This document shows, in pieces, positions 52,500 to 63,750 of a stretch of 64,000 bases of DNA. The translations under genes were made by a program, and so were the position numbers. How positions within the stretch are numbered: position 1 is the stretch's first letter; every line of letters begins with the position of its first letter. Under the pieces are notes generated by a model. It was not told the DNA's origin, did no database searches, and saw only the letters and a program-made list of their open reading frames with translations. Source of the stretch: BOG-908 sp965199235 (GTDB lineage Bacteria; Pseudomonadota; Alphaproteobacteria; Acetobacterales; Acetobacteraceae); contig CBDAQU010000002.1 in assembly GCA_965199235.1 (NCBI GenBank), positions 2,790,001 to 2,854,000 of the forward strand, in the 5' to 3' direction.

Positions 52500-52688
52500 A
52501 TGACAGCCTCGCCATGCCGTCACATCTGCCAGCTCGACCCGGCGGGAGACACTTGCCTGGGATGCGGCCGCACGCTCGACGAGATCGCCGGCTGGGGCGC
52601 GATGACCGACGATCAGCAGCAACTCGTGCTGCGGCGGATCGAGCAGCTGGGGCCGCGAAACCCTGGTCAGCTCCAGCCGACGCAGTAG
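52500..52688 (+). CDS. DUF1289 small Cys-rich protein
   Basis: A 62-aa protein with the DUF1289 pattern: CRHICQLDPAGDTCLGCGRT followed by LDEIAGW. Four cysteines suggest a metal or Fe-S site. Function is unknown. ATG 52500 is the natural start (MTASPCRHIC). Its last 22 bp overlap the convergent DUF3291 gene. Confidence 0.88.
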   Translation: MTASPCRHICQLDPAGDTCLGCGRTLDEIAGWGAMTDDQQQLVLRRIEQLGPRNPGQLQPTQ

Positions 52689-53167
52689 GGCTCGGGCTCC
52701 ATGTCGAACGTCCCGCACTCGACCGGCGCCGGATAGACCGACCTGAATGTGAAGGCGGCCGGGGTGGGACCCTCGGCCCGCAACAGGCCGAGCCTGGCCA
52801 GCCCCTGTTCCACCGTTGGTGTCTGGCCGTCCCTGACCCACCAAAGCACCTGATAGGCGCCGTCTGGACGCTCGAACCATTCCCGCCGGCGTATCATCAC
52901 CTCGCGATGCGCGGTACGGTAGACGTAGGCGAACAGCGCCTCCACCCCCGTCCAGACGGACATGTTGACGATGAAGCGCGTGTTCTGCGTCGGCTTGATG
53001 CCGGTCGCGTTGCCGCTGGCCTCCTGCAGGCGCCAGACGAAGCCGGGCGATGCATCGGCCAGCGCGTTGATCGCGTCCAGCTGCGCCATGAACCCGGCCA
53101 GCGCAGGGCTGTCGCAGTCGTCGACCATGTGGCCCACGTTCATCTGCGCCAGATGCCAGCCTGCCAT
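52667..53167 (-). CDS. DUF3291 domain protein
   Basis: A 166-aa protein of the DUF3291 family, relatives of antibiotic-biosynthesis-monooxygenase-like dimeric barrels. Typical segments are LAQMNVGHMVDD, SPGFVWRLQEASGNATGI, NMSVWTGVEALFAYVYRTAH and RREWFE. The function is not established. ATG 53167 has GGAGG 5 bp upstream; GTG 53173 is less well placed. It lies between carB and greA on the same strand. Confidence 0.88.
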   Translation of the reverse strand: MAGWHLAQMNVGHMVDDCDSPALAGFMAQLDAINALADASPGFVWRLQEASGNATGIKPTQNTRFIVNMSVWTGVEALFAYVYRTAHREVMIRRREWFERPDGAYQVLWWVRDGQTPTVEQGLARLGLLRAEGPTPAAFTFRSVYPAPVECGTFDMEPEPYCVGWS

Positions 53168-53234
53168 CGCCACCTCCGCCTCGCAGAGCCAAACTAGCCG
53201 ACGGCCGGTGTCGCGGGAAGCGGGCTAAGCGGAC

Positions 53235-56477
<3,243 letters not shown>

Positions 56478-56482
56478 TGCTC

Positions 56483-57352
56483 TTACCCGCCTTCGATTGC
56501 CGCTACGCGAAATTCAATCTCGTGTAACTTAATTGAACGCCCCCATCGCTCGAGGCGACGAAGAAAAACAGCGAGATAGTCAAGCGAGACGATATAGGCG
56601 CAACTGGTAAGAAGCCGATCATCCTCACCAAGAACGTGGCTTGACATGCTTGCCACCTTCACTCCTCTAAGAGAAGTAGTTCTTGTCGTCACTCTGTAGC
56701 TTAAAAGCTCCCCATCGCAAACGATTATAGGTACAATCACGTTCAGTATACGGCTTCCTACCTCAAAAGTTCTTTCGTAAAGTCGTGTTGTATCGTCACG
56801 AGCCGCTTTGCAAGCTTGGTATAGTCCATCTAACGTCGAGTAAAGCTGGTGAAAATCGAAATCTTTCTTTTTTCCACCCTCGTTATTTACTACGACGGCG
56901 GTTCTGCCACCTAGGTCGCCTCCAAAGGGTCCATCTCTCCAGTGCAGGAGGCAAAAACCGCTGGCAAGCTTTCCTGCGGTCGTCATGCAATATATGTCAC
57001 TGTAAATATCATTGCGGTCTCTGTCTGTGAGAGGCGAGGAGAACACAACGATTGGGCGACTGTAGCGTTTTACATCAACTAGCAAGCTAATTGTAATGTA
57101 GCCATCCTGTGTTAAAATACTTTGTAGAAAAGCATTTTGTATTGTATTCTCTGCTAAAAAGTCCACCTCAGTCAGCTTCGCCTCAGTAAGCGCCGAGGGG
57201 CTTGGATGATTTTTTGAGTTTTGAAATCTTGGATTGCTCTGGTACGTCCAGCCAGACCGTAAGAGAGTGGAGGCCACTTTTAGCTCAGCAGGAAATCCTG
57301 TTTGTTTCTCGATTTTGTCTTTAAGGGATATCAGGTCTACAGCGTCGTCCAA
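56483..57352 (-). CDS. Hypothetical PD-(D/E)XK nuclease-like protein inserted before carB
   Basis: A 289-aa protein from TTG 57352. The N-terminal part reads FPAELKVASTLLRSGWTYQS, TEVDFLAEN and LLVDVKRYSRPIVVF, giving Glu23, Asp64 and Asp93-x-Lys95, the layout of restriction-endonuclease-like folds. The C-terminal half (about 140-289) is unrecognised. The gene is visibly AT-richer and uses more A/T-ending codons than its neighbours, which suggests horizontal acquisition. It ends 5 bp before carB. The nuclease assignment rests on the motif pattern only. Confidence 0.6.
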   Translation of the reverse strand: MDDAVDLISLKDKIEKQTGFPAELKVASTLLRSGWTYQSNPRFQNSKNHPSPSALTEAKLTEVDFLAENTIQNAFLQSILTQDGYITISLLVDVKRYSRPIVVFSSPLTDRDRNDIYSDIYCMTTAGKLASGFCLLHWRDGPFGGDLGGRTAVVVNNEGGKKKDFDFHQLYSTLDGLYQACKAARDDTTRLYERTFEVGSRILNVIVPIIVCDGELLSYRVTTRTTSLRGVKVASMSSHVLGEDDRLLTSCAYIVSLDYLAVFLRRLERWGRSIKLHEIEFRVAAIEGG

Positions 57353-57599
57353 AGATTGAGTTTCCTTTACGTCAGGACGCCGTGGAGTGACATCGAAGCG
57401 TGTTCATATCGCGCGGTAATCGCGACGCGGCTTGCTTCCAAATATCATGTGGTTGACCAGTGATTCGTGGAAGGCGCTTTGCTTTCCATCCTACTAAGCT
57501 TGCTGCGAAGACTCCCACCCGGGCGGCAACTCGTCGCCTGAATCAGGCTCGCGGTCCGGTGCAAGTGCAAGGAAAGCATGCATATCTTCGGCCCGGGCA
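57353..57599. other. Gap inside the carA-carB insert
   Basis: About 247 bp between the PIN gene and the nuclease-like gene, moderately AT-rich. No ORF with family similarity, tRNA, terminal repeat or clear promoter is visible. Confidence 0.4.
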
Positions 57600-58187
57600 C
57601 TACCCGCGCGCCTGCGCAAAATTCGCCGCGGTTTCGACAGCGCCCACTTTTTGCGCCACCGCCGACGCGATCAAGTCGTTCAAGGACACGCCATCCTCCT
57701 CGGCAAGGTGCTCGGCAGCGTTACTGATTGAAATGGGAAGCTGGACGGAATGTATAGCAGGCTTACCCATTTCTAATTCCCGCAAGAACGATGTCGCCGT
57801 AAGAACCGGCAAGCCTAGCCTTGATGTAGTCCGTGCGAAGTCGGTAATGTTGAAGGTCACGATGGCATCAGCCCGGCCGTTCAGCGCAGCATCCAGGACA
57901 AGCTCGTCGTCGGAACCGGTAAGTTGCGAACGCCAGCTAAAGCGGACGTTCACAGTGTCGGCCGCGTCCGCCAATGTGGCCAACAAGCCATCAATTTGAG
58001 CGATGCTCAGAGTTGAGACGGCGCGTTGTTCGGGACGCTTCAAGACTTCCTCATACTCCAGGAACAAGGCGAGTGTAACCGACGCCGGTATTTGCCGATC
58101 CGCCGTCAAGGCCAGCAGTCGGCTTGAGGCGCCTTGACGGCTTCTGAACGCAGACACCACAATGCAGGTGTCCAAAACTACACGCAT
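57600..58187 (-). CDS. PIN-family toxin fused to a HicB/RHH-like antitoxin
   Basis: A 195-aa protein. Residues 1-138 are a PIN ribonuclease domain (COG1569 type): VVLDTCIVVSAF, LEYEEVLKRPEQ, SDDELVLDAAL and TFNITDF supply the acidic residues. From Met140 the sequence MGKPAIHSVQLPISISNAAE, then EEDGVSLNDLIASAVAQKVG, resembles the separate ribbon-helix-helix antitoxin that usually follows such a PIN gene. Met140 (57770-57768) has GGGA upstream and could be an internal start, giving a free 56-aa antitoxin. It begins 29 bp after carA. Confidence 0.8.
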   Translation of the reverse strand: MRVVLDTCIVVSAFRSRQGASSRLLALTADRQIPASVTLALFLEYEEVLKRPEQRAVSTLSIAQIDGLLATLADAADTVNVRFSWRSQLTGSDDELVLDAALNGRADAIVTFNITDFARTTSRLGLPVLTATSFLRELEMGKPAIHSVQLPISISNAAEHLAEEDGVSLNDLIASAVAQKVGAVETAANFAQARG

Positions 58188-58216
58188 CCGGGCGTCTGCA
58201 AGCTACCCGAAAATCC

Positions 58217-59557
58217 TCACGCCATCATGCCCACAAACCGCCCGAACAAATGCACGCTGTCGCTCGGCCCGGGGCTAGCTTCCGGGTGATACTGTACCGA
58301 AAACGCGCGCTTCTCGTCGCAGGCGATCCCCTCGTTGCTGCCGTCGAACAGGCTGACATGCGTCACCCGCACGCCCTCCGGCAGAGACGCGTCTTCCACC
58401 GCAAAGCCGTGGTTCTGCGAGGTGATCTCCACCCGCCCGGTCGCCAGGTCGCGCACCGGCTGGTTGGCGCCGCGATGGCCGCGGTCGAGCTTGTAGGTAC
58501 GGGCGCCCAAAGCCAGCGCCAGCAACTGGTGGCCGAGGCAGATGCCGAATACGGGCACCCGGGCGGCGAGCACGCCCTGGATGGCGGGCACGGCATATAC
58601 ACCGGTCGCGGCGGGGTCGCCCGGGCCGTTGCTCAGGAACACGCCGTCCGGCTTATGCCGCAGGATGTCGTCGGCGGTGCTGTCGGCCGGCACAACGGTG
58701 ACGCGGCAACCGGCGGAGGCGAGGCTGCGAAAAATGTTGCGTTTGGCGCCGTAATCGACGGCGACCACGTGGTGGGCGGGCGCGGTCTGGCGGGCGAAAC
58801 CGTCCGGCCAGGCCCATACGCCTTCGTCCCACGTGAAACTCTGCGTGCAGGTGACCTCGCGCGCCAGGTCCATGCCGTCCAGGCCCGGCCAGGCGGCGGC
58901 CTGCGCCTGCAGCGCGGCCAGGTCGAACCGGCCATCTGGGGGAAAACTCAGCGTGCCGTGCGGCGGGCCGCCGTCGCGCACGCGTATGGTCAGCGCGCGC
59001 GTGTCCACGCCGGCCAGGCCCGGTATGCCCCGGGCGCGCAGCCAGGCATCCAGCCCCTGGGTTGCGCGCCAGTTCGAAGGCTCGGTCACATCTTCCCGCG
59101 TGACCAGGCCGCGCACGGCGATGGAGGCCGCCTCGCTATCGGCCGGGTTGGCGCCCACGTTGCCGATGTGCGGGAAGGTGAAGGCGATGATCTGGCCGGC
59201 GTAAGAGGGGTCGGTCAGCGTCTCCTGGTAGCCGGTCATGCCTGTGTTGAAGCAGATTTCTCCAACCGGCGCTCCCGCGGTGCGGGCGCCGAAACCGCGT
59301 CCCCAAAACACCTGGCCGTCCGCCAGCACCAGGCAGGCGGTGGCGCCCGGCGGCACGTCGCCCGCATCGGCCGGCGCGCCGGCCTGCAGATCGGCCAATG
59401 TCAGCCCGGTCGCCGCTATGACCGCCGGCCAGTGTTTCGACGGAACGGCGCGGGCCTGCCGCCATTTCCGGACCGCCTCAAACCCGACGCCGGTCAGGCG
59501 CGCGGCGGCATCCTGGCCGCCGAGCCGCTCGATGATGTCGTCGACAAGCATGGCCAT
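58217..59557 (-). CDS. carA: Carbamoyl-phosphate synthase small subunit with N-terminal HTH domain
   Basis: Glutaminase subunit, 446 aa, versus about 375-400 for ordinary CarA. The CarA core starts near residue 68 (PPGATACLVLADG). The class I amidotransferase motifs are intact: FGICLGHQLLALALG with the nucleophile Cys, and VQYHPEASPGP with His-Glu. Residues 1-60 form an extra helix-turn-helix-like unit (DDIIERLGGQDAAARLTG, VRKWRQARAVPSKHW). This matches a small domain (carph-isopro, from memory) fused to CarA in some alphaproteobacteria. Start ATG 59557 or 59551. Confidence 0.95.
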   Translation of the reverse strand: MAMLVDDIIERLGGQDAAARLTGVGFEAVRKWRQARAVPSKHWPAVIAATGLTLADLQAGAPADAGDVPPGATACLVLADGQVFWGRGFGARTAGAPVGEICFNTGMTGYQETLTDPSYAGQIIAFTFPHIGNVGANPADSEAASIAVRGLVTREDVTEPSNWRATQGLDAWLRARGIPGLAGVDTRALTIRVRDGGPPHGTLSFPPDGRFDLAALQAQAAAWPGLDGMDLAREVTCTQSFTWDEGVWAWPDGFARQTAPAHHVVAVDYGAKRNIFRSLASAGCRVTVVPADSTADDILRHKPDGVFLSNGPGDPAATGVYAVPAIQGVLAARVPVFGICLGHQLLALALGARTYKLDRGHRGANQPVRDLATGRVEITSQNHGFAVEDASLPEGVRVTHVSLFDGSNEGIACDEKRAFSVQYHPEASPGPSDSVHLFGRFVGMMA

Positions 59558-59632
59558 GGGTCAAGCCTATGGGAAGAAACTTCCCAGAGCAAGACATTAA
59601 CCCTGCTTGTCCAAGCGGATTTCCCCCGCAGC

Positions 59633-61789
59633 CTACGCCGCCTTCGCCTCTCGCCGGCGCCGGTGCAGGATGAACTCGGTGTAGCCGTTCGGCTGCGTGC
59701 GGCCCTGGAACACCAGGTCGCAGGCAGCCTGGAACGCCGGTCCGTCGAAGCCGGGCGCCATCGGCGTGTAGTCGGGGTCGCCCGCGTTCTGGCGGTCCAC
59801 CACGGCCGCCATGCGGCGCAACGTTTCCGTCACCTGCGCCTCGCTCACCACGCCGTGCAGCAGCCAGTTGGCGATGTGCTGGCTGGAGATGCGCAGGGTC
59901 GCGCGGTCTTCCATCAGCCCCACGTCGTGGATGTCCGGCACCTTGGAGCAGCCGACCCCCTGGTTCACCCAGCGCACCACGTAGCCCAGGATGCCCTGCG
60001 CGTTGTTGTCCAGCTCCTGCTGCACGTCGTCGGGCGCCCAGTTGCTCGCCTCCACGGGTATGGTCAGCAGCTCCGACAGACCCTTACGCACACGCGAAGA
60101 CAGCCCGGCTTGCTGTGCCGCCACGTCCACCTGGTGGTAGTGCAGCGCGTGCAGGGTGGCGGCCGTGGGCGAGGGCACCCAGGCGGTGTTGGCGCCGGCG
60201 CGCAGCTGGCCGATCTTCTGCGCCAGCATGTCGGCCATCCGGTCCGGCGCCGCCCACATGCCCTTGCCGATCTGCGCGTGCCCGCGCAACCCGCAGGCCA
60301 GGCCGATGTCGACGTTCTGGTCCTCGTAGGCGCCGAGCCAGGCCGTATTCTTCATCTCGTTCTTGCGCACCATGGTGCCCGCCTCCATGGAGGTGTGCAT
60401 CTCGTCGCCGGTGCGGTCCAAGAACCCTGTGTTGATGAAGAACACCCGCGTCCGCGCTGCCTGGATGCAGGCGGCGAGGTTGGCGCTGGTGCGGCGCTCC
60501 TCGTCCATGATGCCCATCTTCAGCGCGTTCCGGGGCAGGGCGAGCAGATCCTCCACCCGGCCGAACAGCTCTGCTGCGAACGCCACCTCGTCGGGCCCGT
60601 GCAGCTTCGGCTTGACGATGTACATCGAGCCGGTTCGGCTGTTGCGAAGCGCCGGCACGCCGCGCAGGTCGTGGGTGGCGACCAGCGCGGTCACCGCGCA
60701 GTCCAGCATGGTTTCGGGGATCTCGCTCCCGTCCTCCATCAGAACGGCGTCGGTGTACATGTGGTGGCCCACGTTGCGGACCAGCATCAGGCTGCGTCCC
60801 GGCAGGCTCAGCCTGCCGCCGGCAGGGCCGGAAAAGCCCAGATCCGGCTCCAGGCGACGCTCCAGTGTCTCGCCGCCCTTCTGGAACGCGGCGGACAGCG
60901 TGCCCTGCGTCAGGCCGAGCCAGTTGCGGTACACCTCCACCTTGTCGGCCGCGTCCACCGCGGCCACGCTGTCCTCGCAATCCATGATGGTGCTGACGGC
61001 TGATTCCAGGATCACGTCGGCCACCCCGGCGGGGTCCTCGGCGCCGATGCGCTGGCTGCGGTCGATCCTGATCAGCATGTGCAGGCCGTTCTGCCTGAGC
61101 ACGATGCCGGTCGGCGCGGTCGGCTCGCCCTGGTAGCCGGCCAGCTGAGAGGGGTCGCTCAGACGCAGAGTGCCAGAGGCGGTGTGCACGGCCAGCGCCG
61201 CATCCTGCACGGCGTAGCCGGTCGCGTCGGCGTAAGATCCGCCTTCGAGCGGCGCCGTCTCGTCCAGAAAACGCCGCGCATAGGCGATCACCTGCGCGCC
61301 ACGCTGGCTGTTATAGCCTCGGCCGCGCTCTGCCCCCGGCGTCTCCGGCAGCGCGTCGGTGCCGTAAAGCGCGTCGTACAGGCTGCCCCAGCGCGCGTTG
61401 GCAGCGTTCAGCGCGTAGCGTGCGTTGGAGATCGGCACAACGAGTTGAGGACCGGCGATCGACGTGATCTCCGCGTCCACGTTGGCTGTGGAGACGGTGA
61501 ACGGGTCGGGTTCCGGCTGCAGGTAGCCGATCTCGCGCAGGAATGCCTCATAGGCGGATTGGTCGAAGGCTTGCGTGCGGTGCGCCACGTGCCAGGCGTC
61601 GATACGCGCCTGCAGCGCGTCGCGGTGGTCCAGCAGCGCCCGGTTACGCGGCGCCAGGTCGCGCAGCAGGGCCGCGAACCCCGTCCAGAACTGCGCGCCC
61701 GTCAGCCCGGTGCCCCGCACGGCCTCGTTGGAGATGAAATCGTGCAACACGCGGGCAACCTGCAGCCCGCCGGCTTCTACGCGTTCCAT
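59633..61789 (-). CDS. glcB: Malate synthase G
   Basis: Condenses glyoxylate with acetyl-CoA to malate, 718 aa, the monomeric G isoform. Signatures are TIMDCEDSVAAVDAADKV (metal ligand region), GSMYIVKPKLHGPDEVAF and IGLACGLRGHAQIGKGMW. ATG 61789 (MERVEAGGLQVARVL) is the family start. It stands alone; isocitrate lyase is not in the window, so its glyoxylate could come from glycolate or purine breakdown as well as the glyoxylate shunt. Confidence 0.97.
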   Translation of the reverse strand: MERVEAGGLQVARVLHDFISNEAVRGTGLTGAQFWTGFAALLRDLAPRNRALLDHRDALQARIDAWHVAHRTQAFDQSAYEAFLREIGYLQPEPDPFTVSTANVDAEITSIAGPQLVVPISNARYALNAANARWGSLYDALYGTDALPETPGAERGRGYNSQRGAQVIAYARRFLDETAPLEGGSYADATGYAVQDAALAVHTASGTLRLSDPSQLAGYQGEPTAPTGIVLRQNGLHMLIRIDRSQRIGAEDPAGVADVILESAVSTIMDCEDSVAAVDAADKVEVYRNWLGLTQGTLSAAFQKGGETLERRLEPDLGFSGPAGGRLSLPGRSLMLVRNVGHHMYTDAVLMEDGSEIPETMLDCAVTALVATHDLRGVPALRNSRTGSMYIVKPKLHGPDEVAFAAELFGRVEDLLALPRNALKMGIMDEERRTSANLAACIQAARTRVFFINTGFLDRTGDEMHTSMEAGTMVRKNEMKNTAWLGAYEDQNVDIGLACGLRGHAQIGKGMWAAPDRMADMLAQKIGQLRAGANTAWVPSPTAATLHALHYHQVDVAAQQAGLSSRVRKGLSELLTIPVEASNWAPDDVQQELDNNAQGILGYVVRWVNQGVGCSKVPDIHDVGLMEDRATLRISSQHIANWLLHGVVSEAQVTETLRRMAAVVDRQNAGDPDYTPMAPGFDGPAFQAACDLVFQGRTQPNGYTEFILHRRRREAKAA

Positions 61790-61887
61790 GAACCTATCCC
61801 ATACTCGACCGGCATCTGTGTTGCCGCGCATGGTGCGGCGCGCAAGCCCCGGCGCAGCATATCAGAAAGCAGCGAGGATCATCTGTC

Positions 61888-62454
61888 GTGACCCAGAGCC
61901 TGGACGCCGTCAGACAGGCCAGCGAAGCGCTCCTGGCGGAAGGTGCGGCCAACCCAGGCAGCGTCTGGCGCAACCCGGCCTTGGTCACGCTCGGCGCGGG
62001 CCCGGTTCCGCAGGCCCGCACGGTGGTTCTCCGCCGGTTCGACGCCGCGAACACTTTGGTGGAAATCCACGCCGACACGCGTTCGGCAAAGATCGGCGAG
62101 CTGGCGGTACAGCCGGCGGCCTGCCTGCATGGATGGGACGCGGCCCGCCAGGTACAGCTTCGCCTGACCGGCCGCGCCACCCTACACGTGTCGGGTCCGG
62201 TCGCCGACGCTGCGTGGGACGCGTTGCGCCCGCAGAGCCGCGCCACCTACGACGTGCGGCCAGGCCCCGGCACGGTAATCGCCTCGCCCGAGCAGACCGC
62301 GCATGCCAGCGAGGCGGAGGCCCGTGCCGCGTTTTGCGTGATCACGCTGACCTATGACAGCCTGGAGTACCTGCACCTCGGCAAGGACGGCCACGAGCGC
62401 GCCCGTTTCACCTGGTCCAACGGCACGCTCACCTCAGATTGGCTGGTCCCCTGA
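61888..62454 (+). CDS. Pyridoxamine 5'-phosphate oxidase-like FMN-binding protein
   Basis: A 188-aa split-barrel protein starting at GTG 61888. The N-terminal PVPQARTVVLRRFDAANTLV and IHADTRSAKIGEL match the FMN-binding PNPOx-like/Alr4036 group, and the C terminus RARFTWSNGTLTSDWLVP is like that of true PNPOx enzymes. It is shorter than PdxH and lacks its full C-terminal dimerisation segment, so vitamin B6 oxidation is uncertain. It is divergent from glcB and convergent with gspG. Confidence 0.82.
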   Translation: MTQSLDAVRQASEALLAEGAANPGSVWRNPALVTLGAGPVPQARTVVLRRFDAANTLVEIHADTRSAKIGELAVQPAACLHGWDAARQVQLRLTGRATLHVSGPVADAAWDALRPQSRATYDVRPGPGTVIASPEQTAHASEAEARAAFCVITLTYDSLEYLHLGKDGHERARFTWSNGTLTSDWLVP

Positions 62455-62471
62455 TCCGCCTGTCCCTGTTT

Positions 62472-62915
62472 TCAGGGATTGCAGATCGCCTCGCCGTCTC
62501 CAGGCCCGTTGCCCCGGTTGTTGGGGCCGGCCGAGCATAGGTCGTAGTCGTGGTTCGGCCGGTTGGAAGGGGCGGTGTATTTCCAGGCGTGGTTCCACGG
62601 GTCCTTGGGATCCTGCTCCCCTTTCAGATACGGCCCGTTCCAGTTCTCCACGTCGGCCGGCTTGGAGATCAGCGAGACCAGGCCCTGCTCGGTGGAGGGA
62701 TAGCTGCCGACGTCGAGCTTGTAGAGGTCGAGCACGGAGCCCAGCCGCTCCACCTGCTGGCGCGCCACCGAATTTTTCGCTCCGCCCAGCTGCTTGAGCG
62801 CCGCCGGCGCCACAAAGGCCACGAGCAGGCCGAGGATCGCGATCACCACCAGCAGTTCCAGCAGCGTGAAGCCGGCATCGCGCGGCGAGCGGGTCGGCTG
62901 GTCGGCTTGTGTCAC
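62472..62915 (-). CDS. gspG: Type II secretion major pseudopilin GspG
   Basis: A 147-aa pseudopilin. The prepilin peptidase site is Gly15|Phe16 with Glu20 (DAGFTLLELLVVIAILGLL), a 14-residue leader and a hydrophobic helix. The C-terminal GspG domain shows YKLDVGSYPSTEQGLVSL and NGPYLKG.QDPKDPWNHAW. Start GTG 62915 has AGGAG upstream. No other type II secretion gene lies beside it, so it is either an outlier of a scattered system or an orphan. Confidence 0.92.
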   Translation of the reverse strand: MTQADQPTRSPRDAGFTLLELLVVIAILGLLVAFVAPAALKQLGGAKNSVARQQVERLGSVLDLYKLDVGSYPSTEQGLVSLISKPADVENWNGPYLKGEQDPKDPWNHAWKYTAPSNRPNHDYDLCSAGPNNRGNGPGDGEAICNP

Positions 62916-63104
62916 GACTGGAAACTCCTGTTCGCACCGGGCGACGTGGCGAGCCTTTTGCGTCCTGGCCGTATCGCCCGCAAGGCAGCGCGCATGAAGA
63001 GTGGGTCATGCGGCCCAGTGTGACGCCAGTGTGGCACCAGAACGCTTTTCAGCGCGGCACGAAGCTGCCATTCCAGCCGGGTTAAACTTGGATCGCGCGC
63101 CCCG

Positions 63105-63515
63105 ATGGCCGTCCCGTTCCTGGCCTGCATGCTGGCCACCGCGCATTTCTACGCCCTGCCGCCACGCGTGCTGCCGGCCATCCAGGCGGTCGAGGGCGGT
63201 CGCCCGGGCCTGGTCCATGCCAATTCGGACGGCTCGGCCGATCTCGGGCTGATGCAGATCAACACGCTCTGGGCGCCGCTGGTGGCGCAGGTGGTCGGCG
63301 CGTCCACAGAGGCCACGCGCACCAGGCTGACCAACGACGCCTGCTTCTCCATCGCCGCCGCCGGCGCGATCCTGCGCGCCTACCTGCGGGAGACGCATGG
63401 CGACCTGATGCTGGCAATCGGCGACTACCATTCCCACACCAGGCCGCTGAACCTGTCCTACCAGGCGCTGGTGCGCGGCCGCGCAACGATGATGTTCGCC
63501 ATCGCCGGCGAGTAG
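63105..63515 (+). CDS. Small lytic transglycosylase (SLT domain)
   Basis: A 136-aa protein with an SLT fold: the catalytic Glu in AIQAVEGGRPG, the SADLGLMQIN substrate segment and IGDYHSHTRPLNLSYQ. The first roughly 15 residues (MAVPFLACMLATAHFY) are hydrophobic and could be a weak signal or anchor. It resembles VirB1-like peptidoglycan-opening enzymes that accompany secretion or conjugation machines; the gspG neighbour is in keeping but not decisive. Confidence 0.85.
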   Translation: MAVPFLACMLATAHFYALPPRVLPAIQAVEGGRPGLVHANSDGSADLGLMQINTLWAPLVAQVVGASTEATRTRLTNDACFSIAAAGAILRAYLRETHGDLMLAIGDYHSHTRPLNLSYQALVRGRATMMFAIAGE

Positions 63516-63663
63516 CGCCTGCGAGCCCAATACTTGGCGCAGCCGGCCAAAGCTGTGTGACCCGCGCCATTTTTTTGGCGGAAACCTTGGCATGTGACGT
63601 GCAGATCGGGTCCGGTATCTAGGCCGGTTTCATGCAGAGTGTCCGCGAGTAGGCGGACTTCAG

Positions 63664-63737
63664 ACCGGTCTAGTCCTTGTTTTGGCGGGCAATTCCGTCA
63701 CTCAGACTATCCCGGTCTGCGTGACATTGCTCCAATC
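63664..63737 (+). repeat. Dispersed 74-bp element, copy 2
   Basis: Matches 23787-23860 at about 80%. The inverted repeat is GTCACTCAGACT (63697-63708) against GGTCTGCGTGAC (63714-63725), with one mismatch and one G-T pair. The element ends 13 bp before the ATG of the last gene and is in frame with it (GTG 63721 lies inside), so here it could be a leader or part of the coding region. Confidence 0.65.
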
Positions 63738-63750
63738 GGAGACGCGGCCC

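Noticed and set aside
58250..61003. 917-codon open frame on the plus strand opposite carA and glcB
   Set aside because: It is the antisense shadow of two well-identified genes in high-GC DNA; its translation is His/Arg/Gly-rich with no family similarity.
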